From: Erysipelotrichaceae bacterium
GTDB taxonomy: Bacteria > Bacillota_I > Bacilli_A > Erysipelotrichales > Erysipelotrichaceae
Assembly (NCBI GenBank): GCA_024684175.1
Contig: JAIKXJ010000067.1
Location: 1-49,784, forward strand
Length of the DNA: 49,784 bases
Direction of reading: 5' to 3'
The notes under the pieces were generated by a model that had not been told where the DNA came from, did not search any database, and saw only the letters and a list, made by a program, of their open reading frames with translations. Positions 8,397 through 16,678 of the stretch are shown in pieces (position 1 is the stretch's first letter; the number at the start of each line of letters is the position of its first letter). A program made the translations under genes and the position numbers.

Positions 8397-9548
8397 ATGG
8401 CAAATACATTACTGATCCTGATCTACCTCGCCTTCATTTCCCTCGGCCTGCCCGATTCCCTTTTGGGATCCGCCTGGCCGGTCATGCATAAACAGATCCA
8501 AGTCCCCATCTCCTATTCGGGCATCATCTTCATGATCATCTCGGTCGGGACCGTCATTTCCTCGCTCAATTCCGATAAGCTCATCTCCAGATTCGGTACG
8601 GCCAAAGTGACGGCCGTTTCCACACTGACGACGGCTTTGGCGCTGTTCTGCTTTTCTTTATCGGGATCCTTTCTGCCGTTATGCCTCTTTGCCGTTCCTT
8701 ACGGCTTGGGTGCCGGAGCGATCGATGCGGCATTGAACAATTATGTCGCCGTCCACTACGCCTCCAGACATATGTCGTGGCTGCACTGCATGTGGGGCCT
8801 TGGTGCATTGACCGGTCCCTTCATCATGGCGGCCGCCTTGAACCAAAATAATAACTGGCATGCCGGCTACCGCCATGTCGGCCTGCTGCAGCTGGGACTG
8901 GCCCTGGTCTTATTTGCCGCCTTGTCCTTGTGGAAAAGCACACAAGGCAGCTCGGAAGAAAAGAAAGAACGTTCCCTTACTTTGAAAGAAGTCTTCGCCA
9001 TCCCCGGTGTCAGAGAAATGATGATCACCTTCTTCTGCTACTGTGCCATGGAACAGACCTCCGGCTTATGGGCTTCCTCGTGGCTGGTCAATGTCAAAGG
9101 CATCGATGCGCCGACCGCCGCCAGATTCGCCTCCCTGTTTTATATCGGCATCACCGCCGGCAGAGCCCTCAGCGGCTTCATCACTTTGAAACTCAACGAC
9201 ACGCAGATGGTCCGGCTCGGCTTGATGATCATCACCCTGGGATGTATCCTGCTCCTGCAGAACTATTCCGATACCTTATGCCTGATCGGTCTGATCGTCG
9301 TCGGCTTGGGCTGTGCGCCGGTCTACCCTTCGCTGATCCATTCCACGCCGTCCCGTTTTGCGGGCAATCCGTCCCAGTCGATCATTGGTGTCCAGATGGC
9401 TTCCGCCTATGTCGGAAACACCCTCATGCCGCCCTTCTTCGGCATCCTAGTGCGGCTCTTCGATGTTTCTTTGTTTCCCGTTTATCTGATCGTCATCCTG
9501 CTGATCATGATCCTCGGCCATGAGCGTCTGATCCAAAAGACACACTAA
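8397..9548 (+). CDS. MFS transporter (FucP/sugar-type)
   Basis: 383 residues, about 12 hydrophobic segments. The N-terminus IYLAFISLGLPDSLLGSAWP and the loop 'GSPG/GTV..S..S.KL..RFGT' (GTVISSLNSDKLISRFGT) fit the MFS signature between helices 2 and 3. GLGAGAIDAALNNYVAVHY and MSWLHCMWGLGALTGP resemble FucP-like and YfkF-like sugar/multidrug members. The substrate is not determinable. It is probably cotranscribed with the VOC gene 10 bases downstream. No strong ribosome-binding site precedes ATG 8397. Confidence 0.9.
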   Translation: MANTLLILIYLAFISLGLPDSLLGSAWPVMHKQIQVPISYSGIIFMIISVGTVISSLNSDKLISRFGTAKVTAVSTLTTALALFCFSLSGSFLPLCLFAVPYGLGAGAIDAALNNYVAVHYASRHMSWLHCMWGLGALTGPFIMAAALNQNNNWHAGYRHVGLLQLGLALVLFAALSLWKSTQGSSEEKKERSLTLKEVFAIPGVREMMITFFCYCAMEQTSGLWASSWLVNVKGIDAPTAARFASLFYIGITAGRALSGFITLKLNDTQMVRLGLMIITLGCILLLQNYSDTLCLIGLIVVGLGCAPVYPSLIHSTPSRFAGNPSQSIIGVQMASAYVGNTLMPPFFGILVRLFDVSLFPVYLIVILLIMILGHERLIQKTH

Positions 9549-9558
9549 AGGAGTACCT

Positions 9559-9927
9559 ATGCCTATTGAGAGTTCCATCGTCTTCTTACCGGTCAGCGAT
9601 ATACGCAAGACCTTCCATTTCTATCACGAGATCCTGAAACTTCCCGTCCATCAGAAACAGTCCGACAAACTCTATATCTTCGATACCGGCTACGGCTATT
9701 TCGGTTTCTGTGAATACGGCGACCGGCGACCGCCCTTATCCGGGGAACACGGCGTCTGCCTGTCTTTGAATCTCAACGACAACGAAGAAGTCCTGCAAAA
9801 ATACGAGGAACTCAAAGACCTTGCCGAAGTATATAAAGCTCCGGCGAAACATCCCGAGTTTCCGGTCTATTCCTTCTTCATCTTCGACCCCGATCATTAT
9901 CTGGTCGAATTTCAGAAGATCTTATAA
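9559..9927 (+). CDS. VOC (glyoxalase/bleomycin-resistance) superfamily protein
   Basis: 122 residues, one vicinal-oxygen-chelate unit: SSIVFLPVSDIRKTFHFYHE at the start and 'YSFFIFDPDHYLVEFQK' at the end, with E in the VEFQ position as a candidate metal ligand. Members act as lyases, dioxygenases or antibiotic-binding proteins; sequence does not decide which. It starts 10 bases after the MFS stop with AAAGGAG upstream, so the two genes are an operon. Confidence 0.88.
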   Translation: MPIESSIVFLPVSDIRKTFHFYHEILKLPVHQKQSDKLYIFDTGYGYFGFCEYGDRRPPLSGEHGVCLSLNLNDNEEVLQKYEELKDLAEVYKAPAKHPEFPVYSFFIFDPDHYLVEFQKIL

Positions 9928-9933
9928 ACATCG

Positions 9934-9954
9934 CTGCCGCAAGGCAGTTTTTAT
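9934..9954 (+). terminator. Terminator of MFS-VOC operon
   Basis: CTGCC-GCAA-GGCAG followed by TTTTT. Confidence 0.8.
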
Positions 9955-9982
9955 ATTCGCTGATCAAGAAAAAAAGAGGAAT

Positions 9983-10747
9983 TCATCCTCTTGCGACATC
10001 CATCTCAATAAAACCTTGCGATGTGAGCTTGCCCAGCATCTCATCGAGCCATTCGAGGGATTCCTCCATCCAGTCATGGTTCCTTTTCGACATCTTATAG
10101 TTGTCGGTGAAGGCATAGGCTCCGCCGAATCCGTGTCCGCCGTACGCATAGACATGAGACTCAAAGCTGATCCCCTTTTCCGCCAGCGTCCGCATCAGCT
10201 CCATCGTGTTCTTCACATCCACCGTCGGATCGTTTCCTGCCGAGACGATGAAACACGGGCAGTTGTCTTCTCTGATATGGTCCAGAGGATAGGGCATCCC
10301 TTCCTGACAGCGGTCGACGATCGGCTTCAACAAAGCCGGATAGATGAGGATCGCAGCTTTCGGAGCGATCTTGCCCATAGTCATCCCGCAGGCCGCCAGA
10401 TGCCCGCCGGCGGAAAAACCGATGACGGCGATGCGGCTGACATCGATGTGCCATTCCTCACTCCGTCTCACGATCGTCTCCATCGCTTCATCATAATCGT
10501 TCAACGGATACGGCCAGCCGCCTTTGTCACATAAGGTATAACGCAGAATGAACGCCTGATAACCGTTCGCCGCATAAAACAAAGCGATCGGATCGGCTTC
10601 CCTTTCCGAAAGATGATTGTAGCCACCGCCCGGGATCACCAGGACCGCCGGCCGCTTTTCGAACTTCAGTCCGCCGCCCAAAGGCTGGATATAGGCATCC
10701 AGGCTCACATTGCGTTCTTCATTCAAAACGATCTTTTCACTTTTCAT
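9983..10747 (-). CDS. Alpha/beta hydrolase (acetyl-esterase-like)
   Basis: 254 residues of the BD-FAE/acetyl-xylan esterase-like group: oxyanion-hole motif VLVIPGGGYNHLS, nucleophile elbow VIGFSAGGHLA (Ser near 117), an acid residue near FIVSAGNDPTVD, and a C-terminal His in YAYGGHGFGGAYAF. It has no signal peptide, so it likely de-esterifies imported substrates. It starts 15 bases after the stop of the secreted-protein gene upstream, with GGAGCAGG before the ATG, and the two are probably cotranscribed. Confidence 0.9.
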   Translation of the reverse strand: MKSEKIVLNEERNVSLDAYIQPLGGGLKFEKRPAVLVIPGGGYNHLSEREADPIALFYAANGYQAFILRYTLCDKGGWPYPLNDYDEAMETIVRRSEEWHIDVSRIAVIGFSAGGHLAACGMTMGKIAPKAAILIYPALLKPIVDRCQEGMPYPLDHIREDNCPCFIVSAGNDPTVDVKNTMELMRTLAEKGISFESHVYAYGGHGFGGAYAFTDNYKMSKRNHDWMEESLEWLDEMLGKLTSQGFIEMDVARG

Positions 10748-10761
10748 GACCTGCTCCTTCT

Positions 10762-11724
10762 CTATTTACAGTATTCTTCAAAGAAATCCATCGCATCTTC
10801 GTAGGAATCGAAGTCTTCCGTATACTCCGAATAAAGTTCATCTTCATCTGCGCAGTCGCAATAGACCGCGACATCTTCTTTCAGCTGTTCTTCCTCACGG
10901 TTCCCGCGCTGCTTATCCTTCCACTTTCGATAGACTTCATAGGGATCCTTCTCTCTGGGATAGTCCTCATAGGGGATGATATCGATGTTCTTATAAGACT
11001 CTTCAAACAGGTCCCATGATTCCTCATGATAACGCTGTCCGGACGTCGTTTCCGTGCCCTTCGCCGTGGAACGGTAGACCAGGACCGGTCCTTCCTCGCT
11101 GTCCCGGTACCAGGAATACTCAAAGAAGATATCGTCGCCCTCGATGTAACAGTCCATATCGGAATACTTGCCCAGAATGAAATACCGTTCGTAGTAGTCC
11201 TTGCGTTTCTCATAGACGAACATATCGATGCCGTCATCTTTTTCCGGCATGACATAATCACGGATCAGTGCCGTGTCTCTTCCGGTGTCGAAGTCTTCAA
11301 AGGCTTCTTCCATCTTGCAGGAAACGACGGACCGTTTCCCGTAGCTCCGCTTCTTATCGAACGAATAAGAACAGCTGTAGACGCCTTTTCCGTCACTTTT
11401 TCTGTTCCAGCTGATCAAAAGACTTCCATCCTCTTTCTTCTCGATCGAAGAACAGTACTCCAGCCGGGAATGGGACAGCGCAGCACGCAGGTCCGCATCC
11501 GAAAACAGCGAACTGCTTTCAAAACTCAAAGAATAAGGATCTTTCTCATCCGCCCTGACGGCCGGCTCTGCCGCAGGGACCGATACTGTTTCCGTCGGCA
11601 CAGCTTCCTCTTTTTTGTCTTCGGCTTCCCGTTTTTGATCAGCGGATGAAAAAAACCGGCCGGCGGACAATGTCAGCAGGATCACGAACACGGCCTTTGA
11701 AAACGTCCATCCGCTTTTCTTCAT
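10762..11724 (-). CDS. Secreted or membrane-anchored protein of unknown function
   Basis: About 320 residues from ATG 11724. The N-terminus MKKSGWTFSKAVFVILLTLS is a signal or anchor segment. A charged Glu/Lys/Pro linker (about 30-60, KKEEAVPTETVSVPAAEPAV) precedes a large, strongly acidic, tyrosine-rich region. I recognise no catalytic motif or lipobox. It has a 'DYPREKDPYEVYRKWKDKQR' segment and a highly acidic end rich in Asp, Glu and Tyr. The first ATG (11733) lies three codons upstream and is also possible. It is followed by the esterase gene. Confidence 0.75.
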   Translation of the reverse strand: MKKSGWTFSKAVFVILLTLSAGRFFSSADQKREAEDKKEEAVPTETVSVPAAEPAVRADEKDPYSLSFESSSLFSDADLRAALSHSRLEYCSSIEKKEDGSLLISWNRKSDGKGVYSCSYSFDKKRSYGKRSVVSCKMEEAFEDFDTGRDTALIRDYVMPEKDDGIDMFVYEKRKDYYERYFILGKYSDMDCYIEGDDIFFEYSWYRDSEEGPVLVYRSTAKGTETTSGQRYHEESWDLFEESYKNIDIIPYEDYPREKDPYEVYRKWKDKQRGNREEEQLKEDVAVYCDCADEDELYSEYTEDFDSYEDAMDFFEEYCK

Positions 11725-11847
11725 CGATCTCATTATAACGTATGCCGTTCCCTCTTTTCGCTCAGCTTCCCTGTTCGGACAATGTCGGGGTATACTTCCG
11801 TTTCTGAAACAATGGTATGATGAAAAGTAGTACGTAAAGGAGCAGTC

Positions 11848-12747
11848 ATGAAAGACTTATTCAAAAAGATCCATACCGAACGTTTCCGCTGGTACGACGA
11901 GATCGTCCTCGTGACGTTCTTTTCCGTTTTGTTCACCCTGTTCAGTCCGCTTTTCAGCGTACTTCCCATGTACCTCGTGACTTTGATCTCCGATAAGACC
12001 GATCCCTTCTTTCAGACCTTCCGTTCTTATTTTCTGACGGTCGGCGCCTGGATCCTGCCGGTCCTGGTATTCCTCATCGTCAGACACCGCCGTCCGCTGT
12101 TCAAAGCCATCGGCACAAGACCGAAAGGAAACAAGCTCCGTTATCTTCTTCTCGGTCTGCTGATCGGCTTCGGACTCAATTTCACCTGTGCCCTTCTGGC
12201 GATGCTTCGCAAAGACATCCACCTGTCCTTATGGCATGTCGAACCGCTCAAGATCCTGGCGCTGTTGTTTGCCGTCTTCGTCCAGTCGTCTTCGGAAGAA
12301 CTCATCGACCGCTGCTATCTCTATCAGATCATCCGGAAAGGCTACCGGAACAAATGGGTCGCCATCCTGTGGAATTCCCTCGTCTTTTCCCTTTTGCACT
12401 CCCTGAATCCCGGTGTGACGGTATTGTCTTTGATCAACATCTTCTTCTCGGGACTCATGTTTTCCTTATTCGTCTATTACTTCGATTCGCTGTGGTGCTC
12501 TTTCGGCATCCATACCGGCTGGAACTTCACGCAGTCCATCCTGCTGGGGCTCCCCAACAGCGGACTTGTCGTCCCCTATTCGATCTTCAAACTCGATACG
12601 GCTGCCGCAAACAATTCCTTTGTCTATGACATCGCCTTCGGCATCGAAGGGACGATCTTCTCGACGGTCCTGCTGGCGATCGCCTGCCTGGTCATTTACC
12701 TGATCGGCTCCAGACGCAAACAGGAACCGCTCGACATCTGGAGTTAA
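11848..12747 (+). CDS. CPBP family intramembrane glutamic protease homologue
   Basis: 299 residues, about eight membrane segments. The CPBP (Abi/CAAX-like) motifs are present: SSEELIDRCYL (EExxxR, around residue 150), FSLLHSLNP (FxxxH) and FGIHTGWNF (HxxxN/W). In eukaryotes the family cleaves prenylated proteins; in Bacillota it processes signals or gives bacteriocin immunity. AAAGGAG precedes ATG 11848. There is no bacteriocin gene next to it, so immunity is not indicated. Confidence 0.92.
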   Translation: MKDLFKKIHTERFRWYDEIVLVTFFSVLFTLFSPLFSVLPMYLVTLISDKTDPFFQTFRSYFLTVGAWILPVLVFLIVRHRRPLFKAIGTRPKGNKLRYLLLGLLIGFGLNFTCALLAMLRKDIHLSLWHVEPLKILALLFAVFVQSSSEELIDRCYLYQIIRKGYRNKWVAILWNSLVFSLLHSLNPGVTVLSLINIFFSGLMFSLFVYYFDSLWCSFGIHTGWNFTQSILLGLPNSGLVVPYSIFKLDTAAANNSFVYDIAFGIEGTIFSTVLLAIACLVIYLIGSRRKQEPLDIWS

Positions 12748-12748
12748 C

Positions 12749-12773
12749 GAAAACCGCTTGCAGCGGTTTTTTA
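12749..12773. terminator. Bidirectional terminator after CPBP gene
   Basis: AAAACCGCT-TGC-AGCGGTTTT with flanking A- and T-runs, between convergent genes. Confidence 0.85.
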
Positions 12774-12992
12774 ATAGATCGTTTTTAAGTCTTCTTGGAT
12801 CCCGTAACGCTTCTTGAAGTCCTCGATGTCTTTCGGACTTTGGATCAGCTGGATCTCCTCGAACTTTCCCGTTTCCAGGTTTTCAAAACCCGCAACCTTC
12901 TCGCCCGTACAGATGCTGGAGCGGATGGCCGGCCGGCGTATCTTCTCATCGTATCTTTTCACTTCGCTTTTTTTCTTCTTTATAAAGAACAT
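12771..12992 (-). CDS. Conserved small protein of unknown function
   Basis: 73 residues from ATG 12992 (MFFIKKKKSEVKRYDEKIRR). The core 'RSSICTGEKVAGF...TGKFEEIQLI' and '..DIEDFKKRYGI' resembles a short conserved protein common in gut Bacillota, sometimes mislabelled as aspartate dehydrogenase. It is basic at the start and has no membrane segment. AGGAAA lies 7 bases before the ATG; a GTG two codons earlier is less well spaced. It overlaps the end of the ComB-like gene by 13 bases, so it is translationally linked. Confidence 0.75.
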   Translation of the reverse strand: MFFIKKKKSEVKRYDEKIRRPAIRSSICTGEKVAGFENLETGKFEEIQLIQSPKDIEDFKKRYGIQEDLKTIY

Positions 12993-13693
12993 GACCACTT
13001 TCCTTTCTGCAGCTTGCGGTTGACCGTCATCCCGTCTTCTTTTTTTGAAACGATGACGAAATCAAAAAGATCACGCTTTATGCACATCCAAAAATCTTCT
13101 TCCGGAAAGACCTCGTTCTGTTTCGGATCGAAGAACTTCTTACCGGCGCTGTCTTTCAAAGCCAGAAGCTTCGCATCGATCTCGGGATCGCTCTCCCCTT
13201 TCAACAAGGTCCTGATATACTCTGCACAAAGCAGGTCTTCTTCGGCACTGCTTGTTCCGGCATTGCCCATGCAGACCAGGGAGACAGTCTGCGGATCTTT
13301 CTTCAAGATATAATCCGCGGTCGCCCCGGCATTGACGAAACTGCCGGTCAGAATCTCCTGGCCATGGACCGCATTCTCGATGCCCTGCGTCCCGGCGGAA
13401 GTCGTGTGGACGATCCTTCTTCCATGCAGATCAAGATCTCTGAGAGCACTCGGGGAATTGCCGAAGTCGAATCCTTCGCACATCTTCCCGCCCCGCTCGC
13501 CGATCAGCAGGAGCTGCGGATCCTTTCTTTTCATCGCATACGCCGTTTCAAGGTCCGCGAGCGGATAGATGCATTCCGCTCCCCGGTCAAAAAGATACGC
13601 TTCCAGCGAAAAGGCGCGGAAGACATCGATGATGACCGTGAGACCTTCCGCCTGACGGGCTCCCTGTATCAGCTCGAAGACCCGGACATCCAT
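12980..13693 (-). CDS. 2-phosphosulfolactate phosphatase (ComB) family protein
   Basis: 237 residues. Family signatures are VIIDVFRAFSLEAYLFDRGA, LIGERGGKMCEGFDFGNSP, 'GRRIVHTTSAGTQGIE' and MGNAGTSSAEEDLLCAEYI. ComB dephosphorylates 2-phosphosulfolactate in coenzyme M synthesis in archaea. Bacterial homologues occur without ComA or ComC, and I see neither here, so the substrate is probably different. ATG 13693 comes one base after the stop of the lysoplasmalogenase gene, and the 3' end overlaps the next small gene. Confidence 0.88.
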   Translation of the reverse strand: MDVRVFELIQGARQAEGLTVIIDVFRAFSLEAYLFDRGAECIYPLADLETAYAMKRKDPQLLLIGERGGKMCEGFDFGNSPSALRDLDLHGRRIVHTTSAGTQGIENAVHGQEILTGSFVNAGATADYILKKDPQTVSLVCMGNAGTSSAEEDLLCAEYIRTLLKGESDPEIDAKLLALKDSAGKKFFDPKQNEVFPEEDFWMCIKRDLFDFVIVSKKEDGMTVNRKLQKGKWSCSL

Positions 13694-13694
13694 C

Positions 13695-14369
13695 TCAGAA
13701 AAACAAAGAAACGGCGATCAGGATCTGGCCGATATAATACATGGACAGGTTGGCGACGCGACGGGAAAAACGGCTGACGCCGGAAAAAGTATTGAAGATC
13801 AGGATGACATCGGATGTCGTGAACAGGATGGCACCGACGCAATACAAGATAGAACGGCGGCTCGGGTGAACGACGGCGATGCCGATGGCGACGGCCGTCA
13901 TGATGAAGACCGCCCCCAGATAAAAGACACCGAAGATCTTGAATGCCTTTTTGACCTCCATCGTCTTGAAGATATATGCCAGTAAAAAGCCGGCAGCCAG
14001 AGCTCCCAGCAGGATGCACGGCCACAAGAAGGCTCCTTTGGCCTGGGGCAGGAGCCCGGCCAGATACAGGATATGGCCGATCAGGAAAGCCAGGATACCC
14101 GCTAAGAAGATCTTCTGGCCTTGTTTCTCAAAGACATAGCGCAGGTTCAGCAGGATGTCGCCGATCATGCCGAAGGCCAGTCCGTAGAAAAAGACCTTGT
14201 TGAAGACGTTGTTGACCGTCCGATAGGCGATGAAGCCGATCGTCACGAACATAAAGGCTGCCAGGCCCTTCAGGATGACGGCGGAAATATGCTTATTCTC
14301 GTGTTCGCTCTTGATGAACAGTCCCTGAAGGATGCAACCCAGAGCGATGAGCAGATAGATTTTATTCAT
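13695..14369 (-). CDS. YhhN family lysoplasmalogenase-like membrane protein
   Basis: 224 residues with about eight membrane segments. It shows the YhhN pattern: 'FYGLAFGMIGDILLNLR' with the conserved G-D-x-x-L, FLIGHILYLAG, and a C-terminal TTSDVILIFNTF (second conserved Asp region) followed by VANLSMYYIGQILIAVS. The family hydrolyses the vinyl-ether bond of lysoplasmalogens, and plasmalogens are known from anaerobic bacteria. AAGGAGAA precedes ATG 14369. It is tightly linked to the ComB-like gene. Confidence 0.9.
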   Translation of the reverse strand: MNKIYLLIALGCILQGLFIKSEHENKHISAVILKGLAAFMFVTIGFIAYRTVNNVFNKVFFYGLAFGMIGDILLNLRYVFEKQGQKIFLAGILAFLIGHILYLAGLLPQAKGAFLWPCILLGALAAGFLLAYIFKTMEVKKAFKIFGVFYLGAVFIMTAVAIGIAVVHPSRRSILYCVGAILFTTSDVILIFNTFSGVSRFSRRVANLSMYYIGQILIAVSLFF

Positions 14370-14401
14370 GGCAGTTCTCCTTCATCCATTATAACATTCA
14401 A

Positions 14402-14425
14402 AACAAAAGCTCCCGCAAGGGAGCC
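14402..14425 (-). terminator. Terminator of small-gene operon
   Basis: On the minus strand GCTCCC-TTGC-GGGAGC is followed by TTTTG TTTT, right after the stop of the gene ending at 14430. Confidence 0.75.
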
Positions 14426-14429
14426 TGTC

Positions 14430-14705
14430 TTACTGTAACAATGCAGAGAAATCGAATTCGTTCTTATAGGCGTCGATCTTCCGCTTGATGTCGATCATCA
14501 TATTGAGCGCGACCAGCGGATTGGGGAAACGGTCGAGGTTCTGATGCTCGATGTCATATTTTAATGTGGAATCCAGCAGATCCAATGACGTCACGCTGGA
14601 AAGTCCCATCGCCGGCAAAAGCAGGTGATCGCAATCCACATCCGGATACCATTCTTTGATGAATGCCGTCTGATTCTCGTCAAATTCGATCTTTCGTTCG
14701 CTCAT
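14430..14705 (-). CDS. Small protein of unknown function
   Basis: 91 residues from ATG 14705 (MSERKIEFDENQTAFIKEWY). Contains 'GLSSVTSLDLLDSTLKYDIEH' and 'ALNMMIDIKRKIDAYKNEF'. The GxSS.TSLDLLD stretch is faintly like the Ser region of acyl-carrier proteins, but the protein is not clearly one. GGGAG sits 9-10 bases upstream of this ATG; an ATG at 14714 overlaps that site and is less likely. It overlaps the tail of a proposed 53-residue membrane peptide gene upstream. Confidence 0.65.
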   Translation of the reverse strand: MSERKIEFDENQTAFIKEWYPDVDCDHLLLPAMGLSSVTSLDLLDSTLKYDIEHQNLDRFPNPLVALNMMIDIKRKIDAYKNEFDFSALLQ

Positions 14706-14841
14706 ATCTTCCATCTCCCTGCGCTTCGTTTCTTACCGTCCGTTCTTTTTCCGGACCCTTCGTAAAGACTACAGCTAATGATACAGGAAGAGCGATGAAA
14801 AACGCAAGTGCGATCACGGCCGTGCAGATAAGCGTGATCAT
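14680..14841 (-). CDS. Putative 53-residue single-pass membrane peptide
   Basis: Reading from ATG 14841 gives MITLICTAVIALAFFIALPV, then SLAVVFTKGPEKERTVRNEA and a basic tail. This is one clear transmembrane helix followed by a charged cytoplasmic end. It starts 8 bases after the stop of the upstream 130-residue gene and runs 26 bases into the next gene, so it bridges the otherwise empty 144-base gap of this operon. GAGAGAG is a weak ribosome-binding site. Family unknown; it could be a chance frame. Confidence 0.45.
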   Translation of the reverse strand: MITLICTAVIALAFFIALPVSLAVVFTKGPEKERTVRNEAQGDGRYERTKDRI

Positions 14842-14849
14842 AGTCTCTC

Positions 14850-15242
14850 TCAGCCTACGAATTCATAGACACCTTTGACCAGATCGTAGGAGTTCATGCG
14901 GTGAATGTCCCTATAAGCCTTCCCGTTCTCTTTCATGTAGTCGAACAAAGCCCGGGTCCAGCTCATGATAGAGATCTCTTCAAAGTCGTTCTCCTCGCTT
15001 ACATCACTGATGCGGATGATCTCTTTGGCCAGATCGACATAATCTCTTTCCTTACAAACAGCCTTCTGACTTTGACAGACATCGATGCAGCGCATCGCAT
15101 ACAGTACCGAAAGTACATAGTCGTCCTCATAATTGCCGTTGAAATCGGTCCGGGTCAGTGCCTGATATAACTGTCTGAGTTTCTTGTCGCGGATATGTTC
15201 CAGTATCAAATCGTTCCTCACTTTCCGTGATGATGATACCAT
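14850..15242 (-). CDS. Protein of unknown function, alpha-helical
   Basis: 130 residues from ATG 15242, all helical in appearance (LEHIRDKKLRQLYQALTRTD, YVLSVLYAMRCIDVCQS, MSWTRALFDYMKENGKAY). No motif is recognised. The ATG lacks a good ribosome-binding site, whereas a TTG at 15209 follows GTGAGGA with proper spacing, so the real protein may be 119 residues. First gene of a minus-strand run through 12771. Confidence 0.6.
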   Translation of the reverse strand: MVSSSRKVRNDLILEHIRDKKLRQLYQALTRTDFNGNYEDDYVLSVLYAMRCIDVCQSQKAVCKERDYVDLAKEIIRISDVSEENDFEEISIMSWTRALFDYMKENGKAYRDIHRMNSYDLVKGVYEFVG

Positions 15243-15271
15243 TTCGCTCTTACAAAAAACCCTCCAGCCCG

Positions 15272-16657
15272 TTATCCCTTCTTTGAAGCTTTGTATGCAT
15301 CGACCCTGGCGCGCATCTTTTCATCCATGTTCCAGAGAAACTTGAACGAAGCCCAGGATCCCAGGACCAGGATGCCCGGCAATAAGACGCACAGAGTCTT
15401 GATGCCGTTGACCGTCGAAGCCGACTGGGCAGCCAGAGCACCGTTGTAGCCGACCAGTCCCAGCAGCAGCATCGCCGCGGAATTGCCGATCGTCTGACCG
15501 ACCCGGCGGCTGAGATTGAAGGTGCCGTAGATCGAAGCTTCGGTCCGCTTGCCGGTGATCATCTCGTTGTAGTCGATCGCCTCACCGACCAGGCCCCATT
15601 GCATATAGATGGAGATGAAGGCAAAGCCCATCGCCGTATTGGAACAGACCGCATAGACCCAAGGGTTCACGTCAAACAGCATCAGTGCTCCATACAATGC
15701 CACATAGAGGATGCAGCTGATCAACAAGCCATAACGGATCAGTTTCTCCAGACCGATCCTTTTGGCGATCATCGGACCGGTGATGAAGATGATGATCATC
15801 GCCGGTGCACTGAGCAGCGTACCGTAAGCGGAGATCGAGATATCGCCCAAGACATCCGCATACATGTAGTTGTTCAAAGTATTTCCGACATATTGCATCA
15901 TGCAGATGAACAGACCGTGGACGCACAAGGCAACGAACGGACGGTTGACCTTCACGACTTCCAGGATATCGGTCAGTCTGATGTTGTCGCTTCCTTTTGA
16001 TCCGGCACCGGTATCGATCCTTTCTTCGGTCATGAAGTAATGAGCCATACACATGGCCAGACCGATCAAAGCACAGGCCGCAGCACCGATCGCATAGCCG
16101 ATGGCATTGCTTTCACCGTACTTCTTCAAAAACAACGGCATGATGAATAACGAGATCAATGTCGCACCGGCCGAACCCACGCCTCTTGCCGAAGAAAGCG
16201 CCGCCCGGTCTTCATCGTTGTCGGCCATCGCCGACAGCAGAGATCCCATCGGGATATTGAACATGGTATAGGAACCTTCGTACAGGATCTTCAGACCGAA
16301 CAAAAGACACAGTCTCGCCATCCCTTCAAACAGGCTCGGGACCGACCATAAGGCGATGAAGCTCACACAAAGTAAAGGTGCCGACTTGAGGATCCAGGGA
16401 CGGAACTTGCCTTTGGGATCGTTGTTTTTCGCATAGGAACGGTCGATGTAGGCACCCATCAAAGGGTCGTTGATGAAATCCCAGATGTTCCAGATCAACA
16501 ATAGAATAGCGATCGTGCCCGGCGAGATCCCCAGGGCATCCGTACAGTACATGGAAAAGGTACTGCTCATCAAAGCGAAGGTCATGACGCCTCCCGCATC
16601 GCCCAGACCGTAGCCGATCTTGTGTTTCAGTTTCAGTTTGTTCTTCTCTTTTTCCAT
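15272..16657 (-). CDS. GPH family glycoside:cation symporter
   Basis: 461 residues, 12 membrane segments. Family features: LKHKIGYGLGDAGGVMTFAL at the N-terminus, IWNIWDFINDPLMGAYIDRS (the NDP motif after helix 2), FNIPMGSLLSAMADNDEDRA, and the loop EAIDYNEMITGKRTEASIYG. It is a sodium- or proton-coupled sugar importer of the MelB/XylP/UidB type. The start at 16657 is chosen because GGGGGTG lies 6 bases upstream; an ATG four codons earlier overlaps that site. It is the last gene of the esterase-GH31-transporter operon (22 bases after GH31). Confidence 0.93.
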   Translation of the reverse strand: MEKEKNKLKLKHKIGYGLGDAGGVMTFALMSSTFSMYCTDALGISPGTIAILLLIWNIWDFINDPLMGAYIDRSYAKNNDPKGKFRPWILKSAPLLCVSFIALWSVPSLFEGMARLCLLFGLKILYEGSYTMFNIPMGSLLSAMADNDEDRAALSSARGVGSAGATLISLFIMPLFLKKYGESNAIGYAIGAAACALIGLAMCMAHYFMTEERIDTGAGSKGSDNIRLTDILEVVKVNRPFVALCVHGLFICMMQYVGNTLNNYMYADVLGDISISAYGTLLSAPAMIIIFITGPMIAKRIGLEKLIRYGLLISCILYVALYGALMLFDVNPWVYAVCSNTAMGFAFISIYMQWGLVGEAIDYNEMITGKRTEASIYGTFNLSRRVGQTIGNSAAMLLLGLVGYNGALAAQSASTVNGIKTLCVLLPGILVLGSWASFKFLWNMDEKMRARVDAYKASKKG

Positions 16658-16678
16658 AAACACCCCCATAGATATGAT

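Noticed and set aside
11848..12747. Bacteriocin immunity role for the CPBP protein
   Set aside because: No bacteriocin, leader peptide or dedicated transporter gene is nearby.
14430..14705. Acyl carrier protein
   Set aside because: Only a faint GxSS similarity; the invariant DSL motif with its helix pattern is absent.
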